A DNA stretch of 64,000 nucleotides from Rhizobium sp. TH2. GTDB lineage: Bacteria; Pseudomonadota; Alphaproteobacteria; Rhizobiales; Rhizobiaceae. This document shows positions 53,109-61,135 of this stretch, piece after piece. Below the pieces are notes generated by a model that made no database searches, had not been told where the DNA came from, and was given only the letters and a program-made list of their open reading frames with translations. The stretch's first letter is position 1, and each line of letters begins with the position of its first letter. The DNA lies in assembly GCF_024707525.1 (NCBI RefSeq), contig NZ_CP062231.1, forward strand, positions 2,294,001 to 2,358,000, written 5' to 3'. The position numbers were made by a program, and so were the translations under genes.

Positions 53109-54191
53109 ATGTTCATTCTCGACACCGATTGTCATAACTACTGGTGCAGCGCCACCGTCCTGGAACCGTATATGGAGGGTGTGTTCAAGGATATGTTCGT
53201 CCGCGGCGAAAAGACCGGGCCGCGCGGCGCTTTCCCCCACGGCCACCGCCCGTGGTTTCATCCAGAAGGTTTTTCCCGCCATGACATCAATCCGGTCGTG
53301 GAGGATGACAACTATCTGATCATGAAGGAGAAGCACCTCGACAAGTACAATATCGACGTCGCGATCCTGACGGGCGACGAGCCTATCGAGGCTTCCACGC
53401 TTGCCAATCCCTACTACGCCAATGCGCTCTGCAAGGCGTACAACGATTACATGATTGATTACTGGCTTCCGAAGGACGACCGCTTCTGGGGATCGATCGT
53501 CGTGGCTCCGCAGGACCCTAGGCTTGCCGCTGAGGAAATCCGCCGCGTGGGTTCCCATCCGCGCGTCGTACAGGTCCTGGTCAGCCACGGGGCTCATAGG
53601 CCATATGGGGACCCCTTCTACCATCCGATCTTTGAAGCCTGCGCGGAAATGGGCCTTCCCTTCGCTATGCATCTCGGTGGCCAAGGCGGCCTCAATTCGA
53701 CGGCAATTGCTGCTGGTCCTTCGACCTTCTTCTGGGAAACGCACGCCATCCTGCCGCAGTCGGCGATGACGCACATGGCGTCGCTGATCGCCCAGGGCGT
53801 TTTCGAGAAATGGCCTGACCTCAAGGTGGTTATCATCGAGTGCGGCGTCGCCTGGGTGCCGTCTGTGCTTTGGCGGCTGGATTCAAACTATCGCGCATTG
53901 CGCAAGGAAACACCTTGGCTGAAACGGCTTCCATCAGAATACTTCAAGAGCAACATCCGCATGTCGACCCAGCCTTTGGAGCAGCCCGCCAATATTCAGC
54001 ATCTTTGGGCGACGCTTGAGGCCATGGACGGCGAGAACACACTCCTCTTCGCCTCCGACTATCCTCATTGGGATTATGATGATGTGACCAAGCTCCACAT
54101 TCCCCCAGCGTGGCGCGAGAAGATTCTCGGCCTTAATGCACTTGATGTTTATAAACGCATTCCGCGCCCCATGGCCGCAGCGGCCGAGTGA
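53109..54191 (+). CDS. Amidohydrolase family protein (ACMSD-like)
   Basis: TIM-barrel metal-dependent hydrolase or decarboxylase of 360 residues (Amidohydro_2). After MFILDTDCHNYWC (metal-site start), the chain shows FHPEGFSRHDINPVVEDD, NIDVAILTGDEPIEA, FAMHLGGQGGLNST with a metal His, and the terminal LLFASDYPHWDYDD, whose Asp is the classical catalytic/metal residue. AGGAG precedes the ATG at 53109. Relatives act on ring-cleavage products or carboxylated aromatics. It pairs with a Rieske protein 12 bases downstream and a divergent LysR gene, which suggests a small catabolic module. Confidence 0.88.
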   Translation: MFILDTDCHNYWCSATVLEPYMEGVFKDMFVRGEKTGPRGAFPHGHRPWFHPEGFSRHDINPVVEDDNYLIMKEKHLDKYNIDVAILTGDEPIEASTLANPYYANALCKAYNDYMIDYWLPKDDRFWGSIVVAPQDPRLAAEEIRRVGSHPRVVQVLVSHGAHRPYGDPFYHPIFEACAEMGLPFAMHLGGQGGLNSTAIAAGPSTFFWETHAILPQSAMTHMASLIAQGVFEKWPDLKVVIIECGVAWVPSVLWRLDSNYRALRKETPWLKRLPSEYFKSNIRMSTQPLEQPANIQHLWATLEAMDGENTLLFASDYPHWDYDDVTKLHIPPAWREKILGLNALDVYKRIPRPMAAAAE

Positions 54192-54203
54192 GGGAGACAC
54201 GAC

Positions 54204-54557
54204 ATGGCATCGAAGCATTTCGCATGTAAGACCTCGGAGGTTGGTTCCGACGCAGCAAAAATCGTCCCCTTCGGCCGGCTATCAGTCGGCGTGTTCAAGC
54301 TCGATGACGGTTTTTACGCCCTTCTCAATGTTTGCCCGCACAAGGGCGCGGCCCTCTGCGAGGGCCCGATCTGCGGCACCGTGCGCGAAACCGACGCCCG
54401 CGACTTCGTGTATGAGCGTGCGGGCGAGTTGGTGCGTTGCGCTTGGCATGGCTGGGAATTCGACATCAGAACAGGACGCTTTCTGGTCGATAGCAACGTG
54501 AGGGCGAGGACCATTCCGGTCACCCTCGAAGGCGACGACATATATCTGACGATCTGA
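54204..54557 (+). CDS. Rieske (2Fe-2S) ferredoxin-like protein
   Basis: Small soluble iron-sulfur protein of 117 residues consisting of one Rieske domain. Cluster ligands are Cys-x-His in NVCPHKGAALCEG and Cys-x2-His in RCAWHGWEFD; a short insertion between the two motifs is typical of this subfamily. No oxygenase catalytic domain is attached, so it probably donates electrons to a partner. It starts 12 bases after the amidohydrolase stop and is almost certainly in the same transcript. Its partner oxygenase is not in the window. Confidence 0.9.
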   Translation: MASKHFACKTSEVGSDAAKIVPFGRLSVGVFKLDDGFYALLNVCPHKGAALCEGPICGTVRETDARDFVYERAGELVRCAWHGWEFDIRTGRFLVDSNVRARTIPVTLEGDDIYLTI

Positions 54558-54803
54558 CGTCCCGCGGCCGCCATCCCAAACATCATCCAACGAGATTCGT
54601 AACGGGCGATCTAAAGATTGCCCATCGGCAAAACCGATGAATCAGCGCCAAAATCTCGATGGCGCTTATAGTCTGTTCAAATCCTCACGCTGGCAACGTC
54701 AGCGGTCCGAGTAGTCCTCCTGCACGAGCGCCGCCTCCTCAGCGTGCTGGCTATCCAAAGTCTGGTTCCCATGCTATTTTATTAGAAACGTCGAAGGTGA
54801 AAC

Positions 54804-55397
54804 ATGCGTGGGCTACTTACATCGGTAGCGTGGATTTTCATGGCGACGGTGGCAGCCGCTGGAAGCTCTTTGTTCGAAGCCGTTGCAGACGGAAATACCG
54901 CCGCGATCGAGCAGCTGCTGGCGGCCGGTGCCGATGTCAACAGCCGTGAACGCGATCAGGCAACGCCCCTTATCAAAGCCGCGCTCCAAGCTAAATTCGA
55001 TGTTGCCGAGTTGCTGATAAGCAAAGGCGCAGATATTATGGCTCGGAATTCGGGCGGCTTTACACCACTTCATGCCGCTGCCTTTTCCGGCAGCCTGCCG
55101 ATAAGCAAGCTGCTTCTCCACCGTGGCGCGTCACTCGACGACGCGACCAATAAGGCTGGTGTGACACCGCTGATGGTGGCGGGTGAGGAAAATCACGTAG
55201 CTCTCGCCGCCTTTCTTCTGTCTGAGGGGGCTGACGTCGAGCACCCTGAGGTTCACGGCTACACGCCAATCACGCGGGCGATCTGGAAAGGCAACACAGA
55301 CGTTGTGCGGCTATTCAAGCTGCATGGCGCAAGCTGCCCTCCCGTCAGCAGAATTGGCGAGAAAGAATACACAAAGTGCACGAAAATTCGCGATTGA
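54804..55397 (+). CDS. Secreted ankyrin-repeat protein
   Basis: A 197-residue protein with an N-terminal hydrophobic signal (MRGLLTSVAWIFMATVAAAG) and four to five ankyrin repeats: SLFEAVADGNTAAIEQLLAA, DQATPLIKAALQAKFDVAEL, GGFTPLHAAAFSGSLPISKL, GVTPLMVAGEENHVALAAFL and GYTPITRAIWKGNTDVVRLF. The C-terminal short tail contains two Cys. It is expected to act outside the cytoplasm in protein-protein contact. It is 13 bases ahead of a YHS-domain gene, and the two are probably cotranscribed. Confidence 0.87.
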   Translation: MRGLLTSVAWIFMATVAAAGSSLFEAVADGNTAAIEQLLAAGADVNSRERDQATPLIKAALQAKFDVAELLISKGADIMARNSGGFTPLHAAAFSGSLPISKLLLHRGASLDDATNKAGVTPLMVAGEENHVALAAFLLSEGADVEHPEVHGYTPITRAIWKGNTDVVRLFKLHGASCPPVSRIGEKEYTKCTKIRD

Positions 55398-55410
55398 ACG
55401 GGAGGCTCAG

Positions 55411-55917
55411 ATGACAGGGAGCAGAAGCGGAGAAAGACGCATTGATTGGCCTACGACGGGCTTTGTACTGGCTGTGGCAGGAGCTTTAATTGGGTCACCT
55501 GCCGTCGCCGACGATTCGGTAAACACGGGATACTTCGGCGGCGTGGCCATCATGGGATACGACACAGTCGCCTACTTCACTGAAGGAAAAGCGACGAAGG
55601 GGTCAGAGAAATTTTCATATGAGTGGCTGGGGACACCGTGGCACTTTGCCAATGCCAAACACCGCGAAATGTTTATTAGCGACCCTATCAGATATGCGCC
55701 ACAATACGGCGGTTACTGTGCCGGCGAGGTGACTCACGGTTCGGTCACGATCAACAATGATCCCGAAGCGTTCAAGATTATCGACGGAAAGCTGTACCTG
55801 ATCTACGACAAGGGATCGGCAGAGTGGTTCGCCGCAAATGCGGCAGAAACCGTGACGATGGCGGATGAGAATTGGCCGAAAGTCGCGGCGGATCTCGAGC
55901 TGGATCAATATCACTAA
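55411..55917 (+). CDS. YHS domain-containing protein
   Basis: A secreted or membrane-anchored protein of 168 residues. A hydrophobic segment near the start (TTGFVLAVAGALIGSPAVA) looks like a signal sequence. The body contains GGVAIMGYDTVAYFTEGKAT and FSYEWLGTPWHFANAKHREM, then YAPQYGGYCAGEVTHGS, typical of the YHS proteins with one redox or metal-binding Cys. Such proteins are linked to metals or small-molecule binding, but function is not settled. GGGAGG ahead of 55411 fixes the start; the frame upstream is the tail of the ankyrin gene in another phase. Confidence 0.87.
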   Translation: MTGSRSGERRIDWPTTGFVLAVAGALIGSPAVADDSVNTGYFGGVAIMGYDTVAYFTEGKATKGSEKFSYEWLGTPWHFANAKHREMFISDPIRYAPQYGGYCAGEVTHGSVTINNDPEAFKIIDGKLYLIYDKGSAEWFAANAAETVTMADENWPKVAADLELDQYH

Positions 55918-55935
55918 TCGCAGGCTGGGCGCGGT

Positions 55936-58101
55936 CTATTTGACAGGAGAGAAATAGAAGAGCCTGGTTGAGTTTACATAGGCGTAGCTAGTTCCGTCAT
56001 GCGAGTTTCGAAGCCTGTAGACTGGGCCGCAATCGGCTCGACCAAACGCGTTTTCACTCTGTTCGCAGAGCATGTCGTCCTTGACGAAAACCGATTCAGT
56101 GGTCAATTGCGTCGCTGATCGGAATGCCGCCTTGCCATCAAGGCCAATTTGCATCAGTGCCGGTTTTCCCATAGGCCCGGTCTTGCCTCGCAGGAGCTTG
56201 CCCATGACAGTGCTTGCGATCTCGTCACCCTTCAATCTATCACGCTCGTCTCCGCTGAAACCGAACGGCCATTCCGGCAGGCCGGCCTCGCGCAGTGCAT
56301 CGAGAATAGAGGCCAAGTCCTGCGGGCGTAGGTGGGCAAGGTTAAGGCGCCAAGTCGCGAGGGGCGAAGCGTGAAGGCGGACTCCCTCTGCAACAGTTGC
56401 TCTAGCGTCACCGAGGCGTCCGGCACGCACATACGCCATGGCGAGTGCGGTGACAAATTCGCCGTTCCCCGGTGAATCGATGCGCGCGCGTTCGAAATTT
56501 TCGATGGCCTTCGCGTAGTCGCGATGCAGATAGAAAACCAGGCCAGCAGTGTACCGGTCGATGGCGGCGAGGGTTGGATCGTGCTTGAGTAAGGCCTCCA
56601 CCGTAGCTGCGGCTTCGGCATGATGACCGGAGACCAATTGCACATACGCTGACGCCATATGAGCTTCGGCATCGGCGGGACCGAGCGACACTGCCTTCTG
56701 TGCCGAAATAGTCGCTTGCTCGTAACGGCGATCAACGACCTGCATGACGGCAAGAACGGCGTACGGTGATGAAAGGGCAGGGTCGAGGGCCAGTGCGCGA
56801 CTTGCCTTGTCGTAAGCCCTTCTTCGCGCAAGCGCGCTCTGCAGAACATCGTCATAGGCGCTTCGCCACACATAGGCGGTGGCGCGCGCGTCAGCGGCGA
56901 AAGCCACGGCAAACCCGGGGTCAAGCGTCTCCGCCTTGTCATACAGGGCCAGTGCCTCAAGCATCTGCGAACGGCGGCCGGTTCGTGTCGCCTGCTCGGC
57001 ACGCAGGTAGTAATCGTATGCTTCAAGGTTGGCGGTCGGTGGCCGGGCGATCCGCTCGGTCTCGGATGGAGTAAGCTCTAGACCGAGCGCTTCGGCTATC
57101 TGTTGGCTCAGCTCGTCCTGAACAGCGAACACGTCCGCCCCGCTGCGGGCAAACCGGTTGGCCCACAGATGGTCGCCATTTGCGACATCGATCAGTTGAG
57201 CATTGACGCGGATTTGCTCGCCGATCCGTTGTACGCTGCCCTCAACGACGAAGCGCACGCCGAGTTCGCGTCCGATGTCGGCCAAAACGCGGTGTTTGCC
57301 TTTGTAGGCAAACACCGCATTTTGGGCGATAACTTCAACGCCGGAAAGTCGGGCGAGATCGGTAATCAGATTGTTGGTAATGCCATCGGCGAAATAGTCT
57401 TGGCCCGGATCGCCACTCAAATTGGCAAAAGGAAGCACCGCGACAGATGGAAGTCGCGGCGCAGACGGCGAATACCAGGCGAACATCACTGCGGTGCTTG
57501 TAATTAGAAGGGCGGCGAGCGTACCCATTAGCATTACCCGACCACGGGGCTGCCTATGGGCGGCGACGACCTTGCCTGCCTCAGAGGGGGTCAGCAGAAC
57601 TTGATACACGCGAACTGGATCGGCAATGTTTTTTAGTCGCTTCTCACCTAGCGCTAAGAAGCCGACATCGGCTTTGTGTACCGCGTGGTCGAAAGCTGTG
57701 CCCGATATACAGATTTCACCAGGCTGGGCGATACCCTCCAGGCGGGCGGCTATGTTGACGCCGTCGCCGTAGATATCATCGCCTTCGACAATTATGTCCC
57801 CGAGATTGACGCCTATACGAAACTGAATTCGCTGTGGCTCGGAGACGCCCTGCTCGCGAATGGCCATCTTCCGCTGGATCACAGCGGCGCACTGAACGGC
57901 GTCAACAACGCTAGCAAATTCAACCAGCGCACCATCACCCATGAGCTTGACGATCCGGCCGTGGAACTCTTCTATCGCTGGATCGATCAAGTCCCTTCGG
58001 CAGGCCTTCAATCGCTCCAGCGTCCCGCCTTCATCCTCTCCCATCAGGCGGCTATAGCCGACCACGTCGGCAGACAGTATCGCTGTTAGCCGCCTCTCCA
58101 T
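55936..58101 (-). CDS. Adenylate/guanylate cyclase (class III) with TPR-type C-terminus
   Basis: A 721-residue membrane protein. The N-terminal class III cyclase domain (about 1-180) has the metal Asp motif ILSADVVGYSRLMGEDEGGT, KLMGDGALVEFASV, and VNIAARLEGIAQPGEI. A hydrophobic helix (about 190-215, LMGTLAALLITSTAVMFAW) follows, then the TolB-like/FlgO-type PSVAVLPFANLSGDPGQDYF segment to about 350, then TPR-like helical repeats (ALYDKAETLDPGFAVAFAAD and later units). This is a very common rhizobial architecture. GGAGG and the family start favour the ATG at 58101 over longer forms. It is convergent with the YHS gene. Confidence 0.92.
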   Translation of the reverse strand: MERRLTAILSADVVGYSRLMGEDEGGTLERLKACRRDLIDPAIEEFHGRIVKLMGDGALVEFASVVDAVQCAAVIQRKMAIREQGVSEPQRIQFRIGVNLGDIIVEGDDIYGDGVNIAARLEGIAQPGEICISGTAFDHAVHKADVGFLALGEKRLKNIADPVRVYQVLLTPSEAGKVVAAHRQPRGRVMLMGTLAALLITSTAVMFAWYSPSAPRLPSVAVLPFANLSGDPGQDYFADGITNNLITDLARLSGVEVIAQNAVFAYKGKHRVLADIGRELGVRFVVEGSVQRIGEQIRVNAQLIDVANGDHLWANRFARSGADVFAVQDELSQQIAEALGLELTPSETERIARPPTANLEAYDYYLRAEQATRTGRRSQMLEALALYDKAETLDPGFAVAFAADARATAYVWRSAYDDVLQSALARRRAYDKASRALALDPALSSPYAVLAVMQVVDRRYEQATISAQKAVSLGPADAEAHMASAYVQLVSGHHAEAAATVEALLKHDPTLAAIDRYTAGLVFYLHRDYAKAIENFERARIDSPGNGEFVTALAMAYVRAGRLGDARATVAEGVRLHASPLATWRLNLAHLRPQDLASILDALREAGLPEWPFGFSGDERDRLKGDEIASTVMGKLLRGKTGPMGKPALMQIGLDGKAAFRSATQLTTESVFVKDDMLCEQSENAFGRADCGPVYRLRNSHDGTSYAYVNSTRLFYFSPVK

Positions 58102-58667
58102 ATTCTGAACACCTCCCAATCTCGCAAGCGAGCGCGTTTTTCTTACCATGTCGAGGGCCGGCCGGCACCCCACGCTCAGTTTTAGTGCTCAACCACCTTG
58201 AACAATGATGAGCAAACCAGCCGCACGCAAGAACTGATCACCTTGACAGAGATGGGTGCGAAGCTATTAGGCCACAATTCTGACCGGCTGTTGGGGCGAT
58301 GGCGTTGTGGGGCAATCTCACCCTTGGCGCCCTCTACCCACTCGTCCGCCTTCTCGTTTGGTATCCTAGCAGTGGACGGTCTGCTCCCGGCCCCAAGTCT
58401 GTCATCCGTCGCAGCGCCCCACGACGGCTTCTGACCTACGCTTCCGGTAGTGACCGACGCCTCGAGCTCCAGTGTCCCCTGCCCGCTGAATCCTCACCCA
58501 TCGGAAATTTTGAACCCGGGTTCAAATTCACAACGCATCAAATATTATAAATTGTCCATGGCGTTAGACCGCCCTCGACAACGGTTTAAACCTGTTGAAA
58601 GTAAGCGGAGATCTTCACTACGCCTGACGTGTGGATTATAATCAAAGCAAAGAGAGGATTTAGGGTA
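58102..58667. other. Intergenic region with a palindrome; no supported gene
   Basis: About 565 bases. A 78-codon frame from 58198 contains ELITLTEMGAKLLGHNSD, weakly like the end of a larger protein, so it may be a gene remnant. From 58505 the DNA becomes AT-rich and contains a perfect 18-bp palindrome at 58509-58526. Confidence 0.45.
58509..58526. repeat. 18-bp perfect palindrome, left copy
   Basis: TTTGAACCCGGGTTCAAA reads the same on both strands. A closely similar sequence (TTTGAAACCGGGTGCAAA, two mismatches) lies at 59229-59246. Together they bracket the gene at 58668-59087. Confidence 0.8.
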
Positions 58668-59087
58668 ATGGTAAAGGTTTTCAATGTTGATTTCGAAGGT
58701 GAAGAGCGAAAAGAGTATGAGCGCCTCGTACTTGCAGCGCGAAAAATACAACGTGGGCGAAACGTCGTTTTTCACGGCACGCGATTTCCGGCCGAAATTA
58801 TTGCTACGAATGTTTTGAAGGCGGGCAGGACAGGTGATCGAGCAATTTGTTTCTCGAGATCCCCGGAAGTTGCTGCCTACTGGGCGCTCATGCCCCGTGA
58901 CGTTTCAGGCGAGATGGCGGGGATACTAGTGGTGGATAAGAATGCCCTAAAAGCGCGGTACAAGCTTGAACCATTCCATGACGAATGTTGGGATGATTGC
59001 ACCTCGTTCCGAGATGAGGGGGAGGAACGGATATGGGATCGGGATGTAACCGATATTGCTCGCTTGACGATGGCTCTGGTGCGTTGA
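58668..59087 (+). CDS. Stand-alone protein with ADP-ribosyltransferase-like motif order
   Basis: A soluble protein of 139 residues. After an acidic helix (EEERKEYERLVLAARKIQRG-like region, 12-30) come, in order: NVVFHGTRFPAEIIA (HGT at 36-38), LKAGRTGDRAICFSRSPEVA then AYWA (62-73), AGILVVDKNALKARY (84-98), and EERIWDRDVTDI (119-130). The His-Gly-Thr, aromatic-Ser, and final Glu-Glu pattern is that of PARP/KptA-like ADP-ribosyltransferase folds and of phage-borne ART domains; the family is not one I can name. GAGG precedes the ATG at 58668; a GTG 39 bases upstream is possible. AT-richer than its neighbours and bordered by palindromes, so probably acquired. Target unknown; a toxin or defence effector is speculation. 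Confidence 0.6.
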   Translation: MVKVFNVDFEGEERKEYERLVLAARKIQRGRNVVFHGTRFPAEIIATNVLKAGRTGDRAICFSRSPEVAAYWALMPRDVSGEMAGILVVDKNALKARYKLEPFHDECWDDCTSFRDEGEERIWDRDVTDIARLTMALVR

Positions 59088-59499
59088 CCGATATCGCAGA
59101 TCATCGGACTTACTCCGTCGCGTGGGCCTGGAGGGAGGGCAACCTCATATAAATTATATAATAAAATCAATGAGAAAATTCATAATGTTGGAACCGATGT
59201 TGGAACTGAAGACAGTTACTGCTCGAATTTTGAAACCGGGTGCAAAAAATCTGCGTCCCCTTCTAACCCTAGGCCACCTCAAGATCTGCCGGTTACTGAA
59301 CGGCCAAAGTTCGCGTATAGCCGACAATCCCGGTTCCCAGGATGTCCGACGACGTCTAGGACAGCTTGGTAAGTTGAGTTCAAAAGCAGCCCCGAGTGTG
59401 TGGGACACTCGACCTCAGTTATCGGCTCTCGATGGGTTCTCTCACTCCCCGAGCCGGATCCCAATCTTTCGAACCAATCCCATAGTATCGGGGACACGA
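59088..59499. other. Intergenic region between the ART-like gene and the hydrolase remnant
   Basis: About 410 bases containing the right palindrome copy. A plus-strand frame from 59122 runs through but has no ribosome site and switches into the hydrolase remnant. No gene is supported. Confidence 0.45.
59229..59246. repeat. 18-bp imperfect palindrome, right copy
   Basis: TTTGAAACCGGGTGCAAA, 16 of 18 identical to the perfect palindrome at 58509-58526; the flanking AAT on the left also matches. Confidence 0.7.
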
Positions 59500-59988
59500 G
59501 CCAATGCGATGCCGCTACCGCCCAAGGCCGAGCTCGCCTGGTGGTATCAGTTCTATTTTGCCACGGAGCGCGGACGGAAGGGCTACGAAGACAACCGGCG
59601 CGACTTTACCCGGCTGATCTGGCAGACAGGCTCCCCGAAATGGACGTTCGACGTCGCGACCTTCGAACGAACAGCGGGCTGCCTTCGACAATCCTGATCA
59701 TGTCGACATCGTGATCCATCATTATCGCTGGCGGCTGGGGATAGCGGAAGGCGAACAACGCTATGAGGCGTTTGACAGAAACTGGCGCTCGGCCCGATGA
59801 TTAAGGTTCCGACGATCACGCTGGAGGGCGATGCGAATGGCGCGCCTCATCCAGAGCCGTCAGCCTATGCTGGCAAGTTCTCCGGCCCCTACGAGCACCG
59901 GCTTCTGACCGGCGGTATCGGCCACAACCTGCCGCAGGAAGCACCTGTGGAATTTGCTGAAGCGATCGTCACGGTCACATCGCGCTAA
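59500..59988 (+). pseudogene. C-terminal remnant of an alpha/beta hydrolase (epoxide hydrolase-like)
   Basis: Three frame segments reassemble into the end of an alpha/beta hydrolase. LPPKAELAWWYQFYFATERG and KWTFDVATFERTA are in one frame; after a one-base insertion in GCGGGCTGCC the next gives AAFDNPDHVDIVIHHYRWRL and GIAEGEQRYEAF; a second shift before CTGGCGCTCGGCC leads to KVPTITLEGDANGAPHPEPS and HRLLTGGIGHNLPQEAP, where GIGHNLPQE holds the catalytic His. The N-terminal half with the nucleophile is missing. The remaining protein parts match haloalkane dehalogenase/epoxide hydrolase relatives common in rhizobia. Confidence 0.8.
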
Positions 59989-60001
59989 GCGAGCGAGGCC
60001 C

Positions 60002-61045
60002 TCACGTCAACTGGTCGGATCGCAGCCGGATTGCGGACACTTCAAGCGGTTCGGCCCGTCCTCTCATCGCGTGAAACCCTAGATTCGCCGCTTCGAGATG
60101 TCCTGGCAGCGCTCGAACGGCGCTGAGGAGGTCAGCCGAGACCAACACGCGTTCATTGAGGCTCTTGGAGAGACACTCAAGCCGCCCGGTGGTGTTCACG
60201 ACGTCCCCGAAGTAGGCGATTTTGTGCCGCTCAAGGCCGATTTCCGCAGTGACGACCGATCCGCAATGCAACACGGCCCGGAACTCGGGCACCTGCCCGA
60301 AACGAGCCTGCCAGGTTGGCGCCTGCTGCTGTAGCAGAGCTGCGAAGTCGAAGACGCAACGAAGGCAAGCTGCCTCCCGTACCCCACGATGCAGCGGCCA
60401 TGTAACAAGCGCCATATCGCCGATATAGTCGTCGATCGAACCTCTGGAGCGCCGGACAGGCAGCGAAAGTGCGCTGAATATCTGTCCCAGGTAAGCTTGC
60501 GTCTCCAAGTCGCCGTACCGGTCTGCAAAATGCGTAGAGCCGGCGACATCCAGAAACAGGAATATGCGCTCTTCCTCGGTGGGGCGGTGATAGCGACCGA
60601 GGAGCAAGCTGGTGAAAAGACTGGGACCAATTAGATCGCGCACACGGAATATGAATGTGATCAAAGCGGATGCGCTTAGCGCATAGGCGAGACCGGATTC
60701 TGACAAAGCCATCGCCTCGCGCGCCGTCCGCATATGTCCGAAGAGGTGGTGAAGCACGGTCCCGGCCGCCGCGTTGCCGATCAGGATCATAAGAATGTAG
60801 GTTGCGATCGTGGCCAGAACGAAGACCGGCGTCGCAGCTTTTCGGACAATGTCGCGCCACCGGATGAGCATGTTCCCGCGCTCGTAGAGTAGTATCGGCG
60901 CCGCAATGAACGCTCCTCTCATCGCCGCAGATAAAGCCTCGACGTTGAAAATCTGCGAATAGACGAGGCCCGCCATCGCACCCACAGCAGGTGCGAAGAG
61001 CCAGAACCATGCTCGGGAATTGAGAAGCTTGCGCCAATGATCCAT
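60002..61045 (-). CDS. Membrane-bound class III adenylate/guanylate cyclase
   Basis: A 347-residue protein with about five hydrophobic helices in the first 150 residues (for example WLFAPAVGAMAGLVYSQIF and FVLATIATYILMILIGNAAA), followed by a cyclase domain (about 165-335). The first metal Asp is in IFLFLDVAGSTHFADRYGDL and the second in SIDDYIGDMALVTWP; FGDVVNTTGRLECLSKSLNE is the conserved late motif. The purine-specifying residues cannot be read with confidence. CAGGAAACACG precedes the ATG at 61045. It is unlike the TPR-fused cyclase 2 kb away. Confidence 0.9.
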   Translation of the reverse strand: MDHWRKLLNSRAWFWLFAPAVGAMAGLVYSQIFNVEALSAAMRGAFIAAPILLYERGNMLIRWRDIVRKAATPVFVLATIATYILMILIGNAAAGTVLHHLFGHMRTAREAMALSESGLAYALSASALITFIFRVRDLIGPSLFTSLLLGRYHRPTEEERIFLFLDVAGSTHFADRYGDLETQAYLGQIFSALSLPVRRSRGSIDDYIGDMALVTWPLHRGVREAACLRCVFDFAALLQQQAPTWQARFGQVPEFRAVLHCGSVVTAEIGLERHKIAYFGDVVNTTGRLECLSKSLNERVLVSADLLSAVRALPGHLEAANLGFHAMRGRAEPLEVSAIRLRSDQLT

Positions 61046-61135
61046 CGTGTTTCCTGACGGTGTACTATTACGATCGAGCGAAGGGCCGGGAACCCTCCGT
61101 CGCCTCATTCGATCCAGGGCGAAGCGTTAGACCAG

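Noticed and set aside
58198..58434. 78-codon frame with ELITLTEMG as a gene
   Set aside because: Only the first third looks protein-like and it lacks a ribosome site; at most a remnant.
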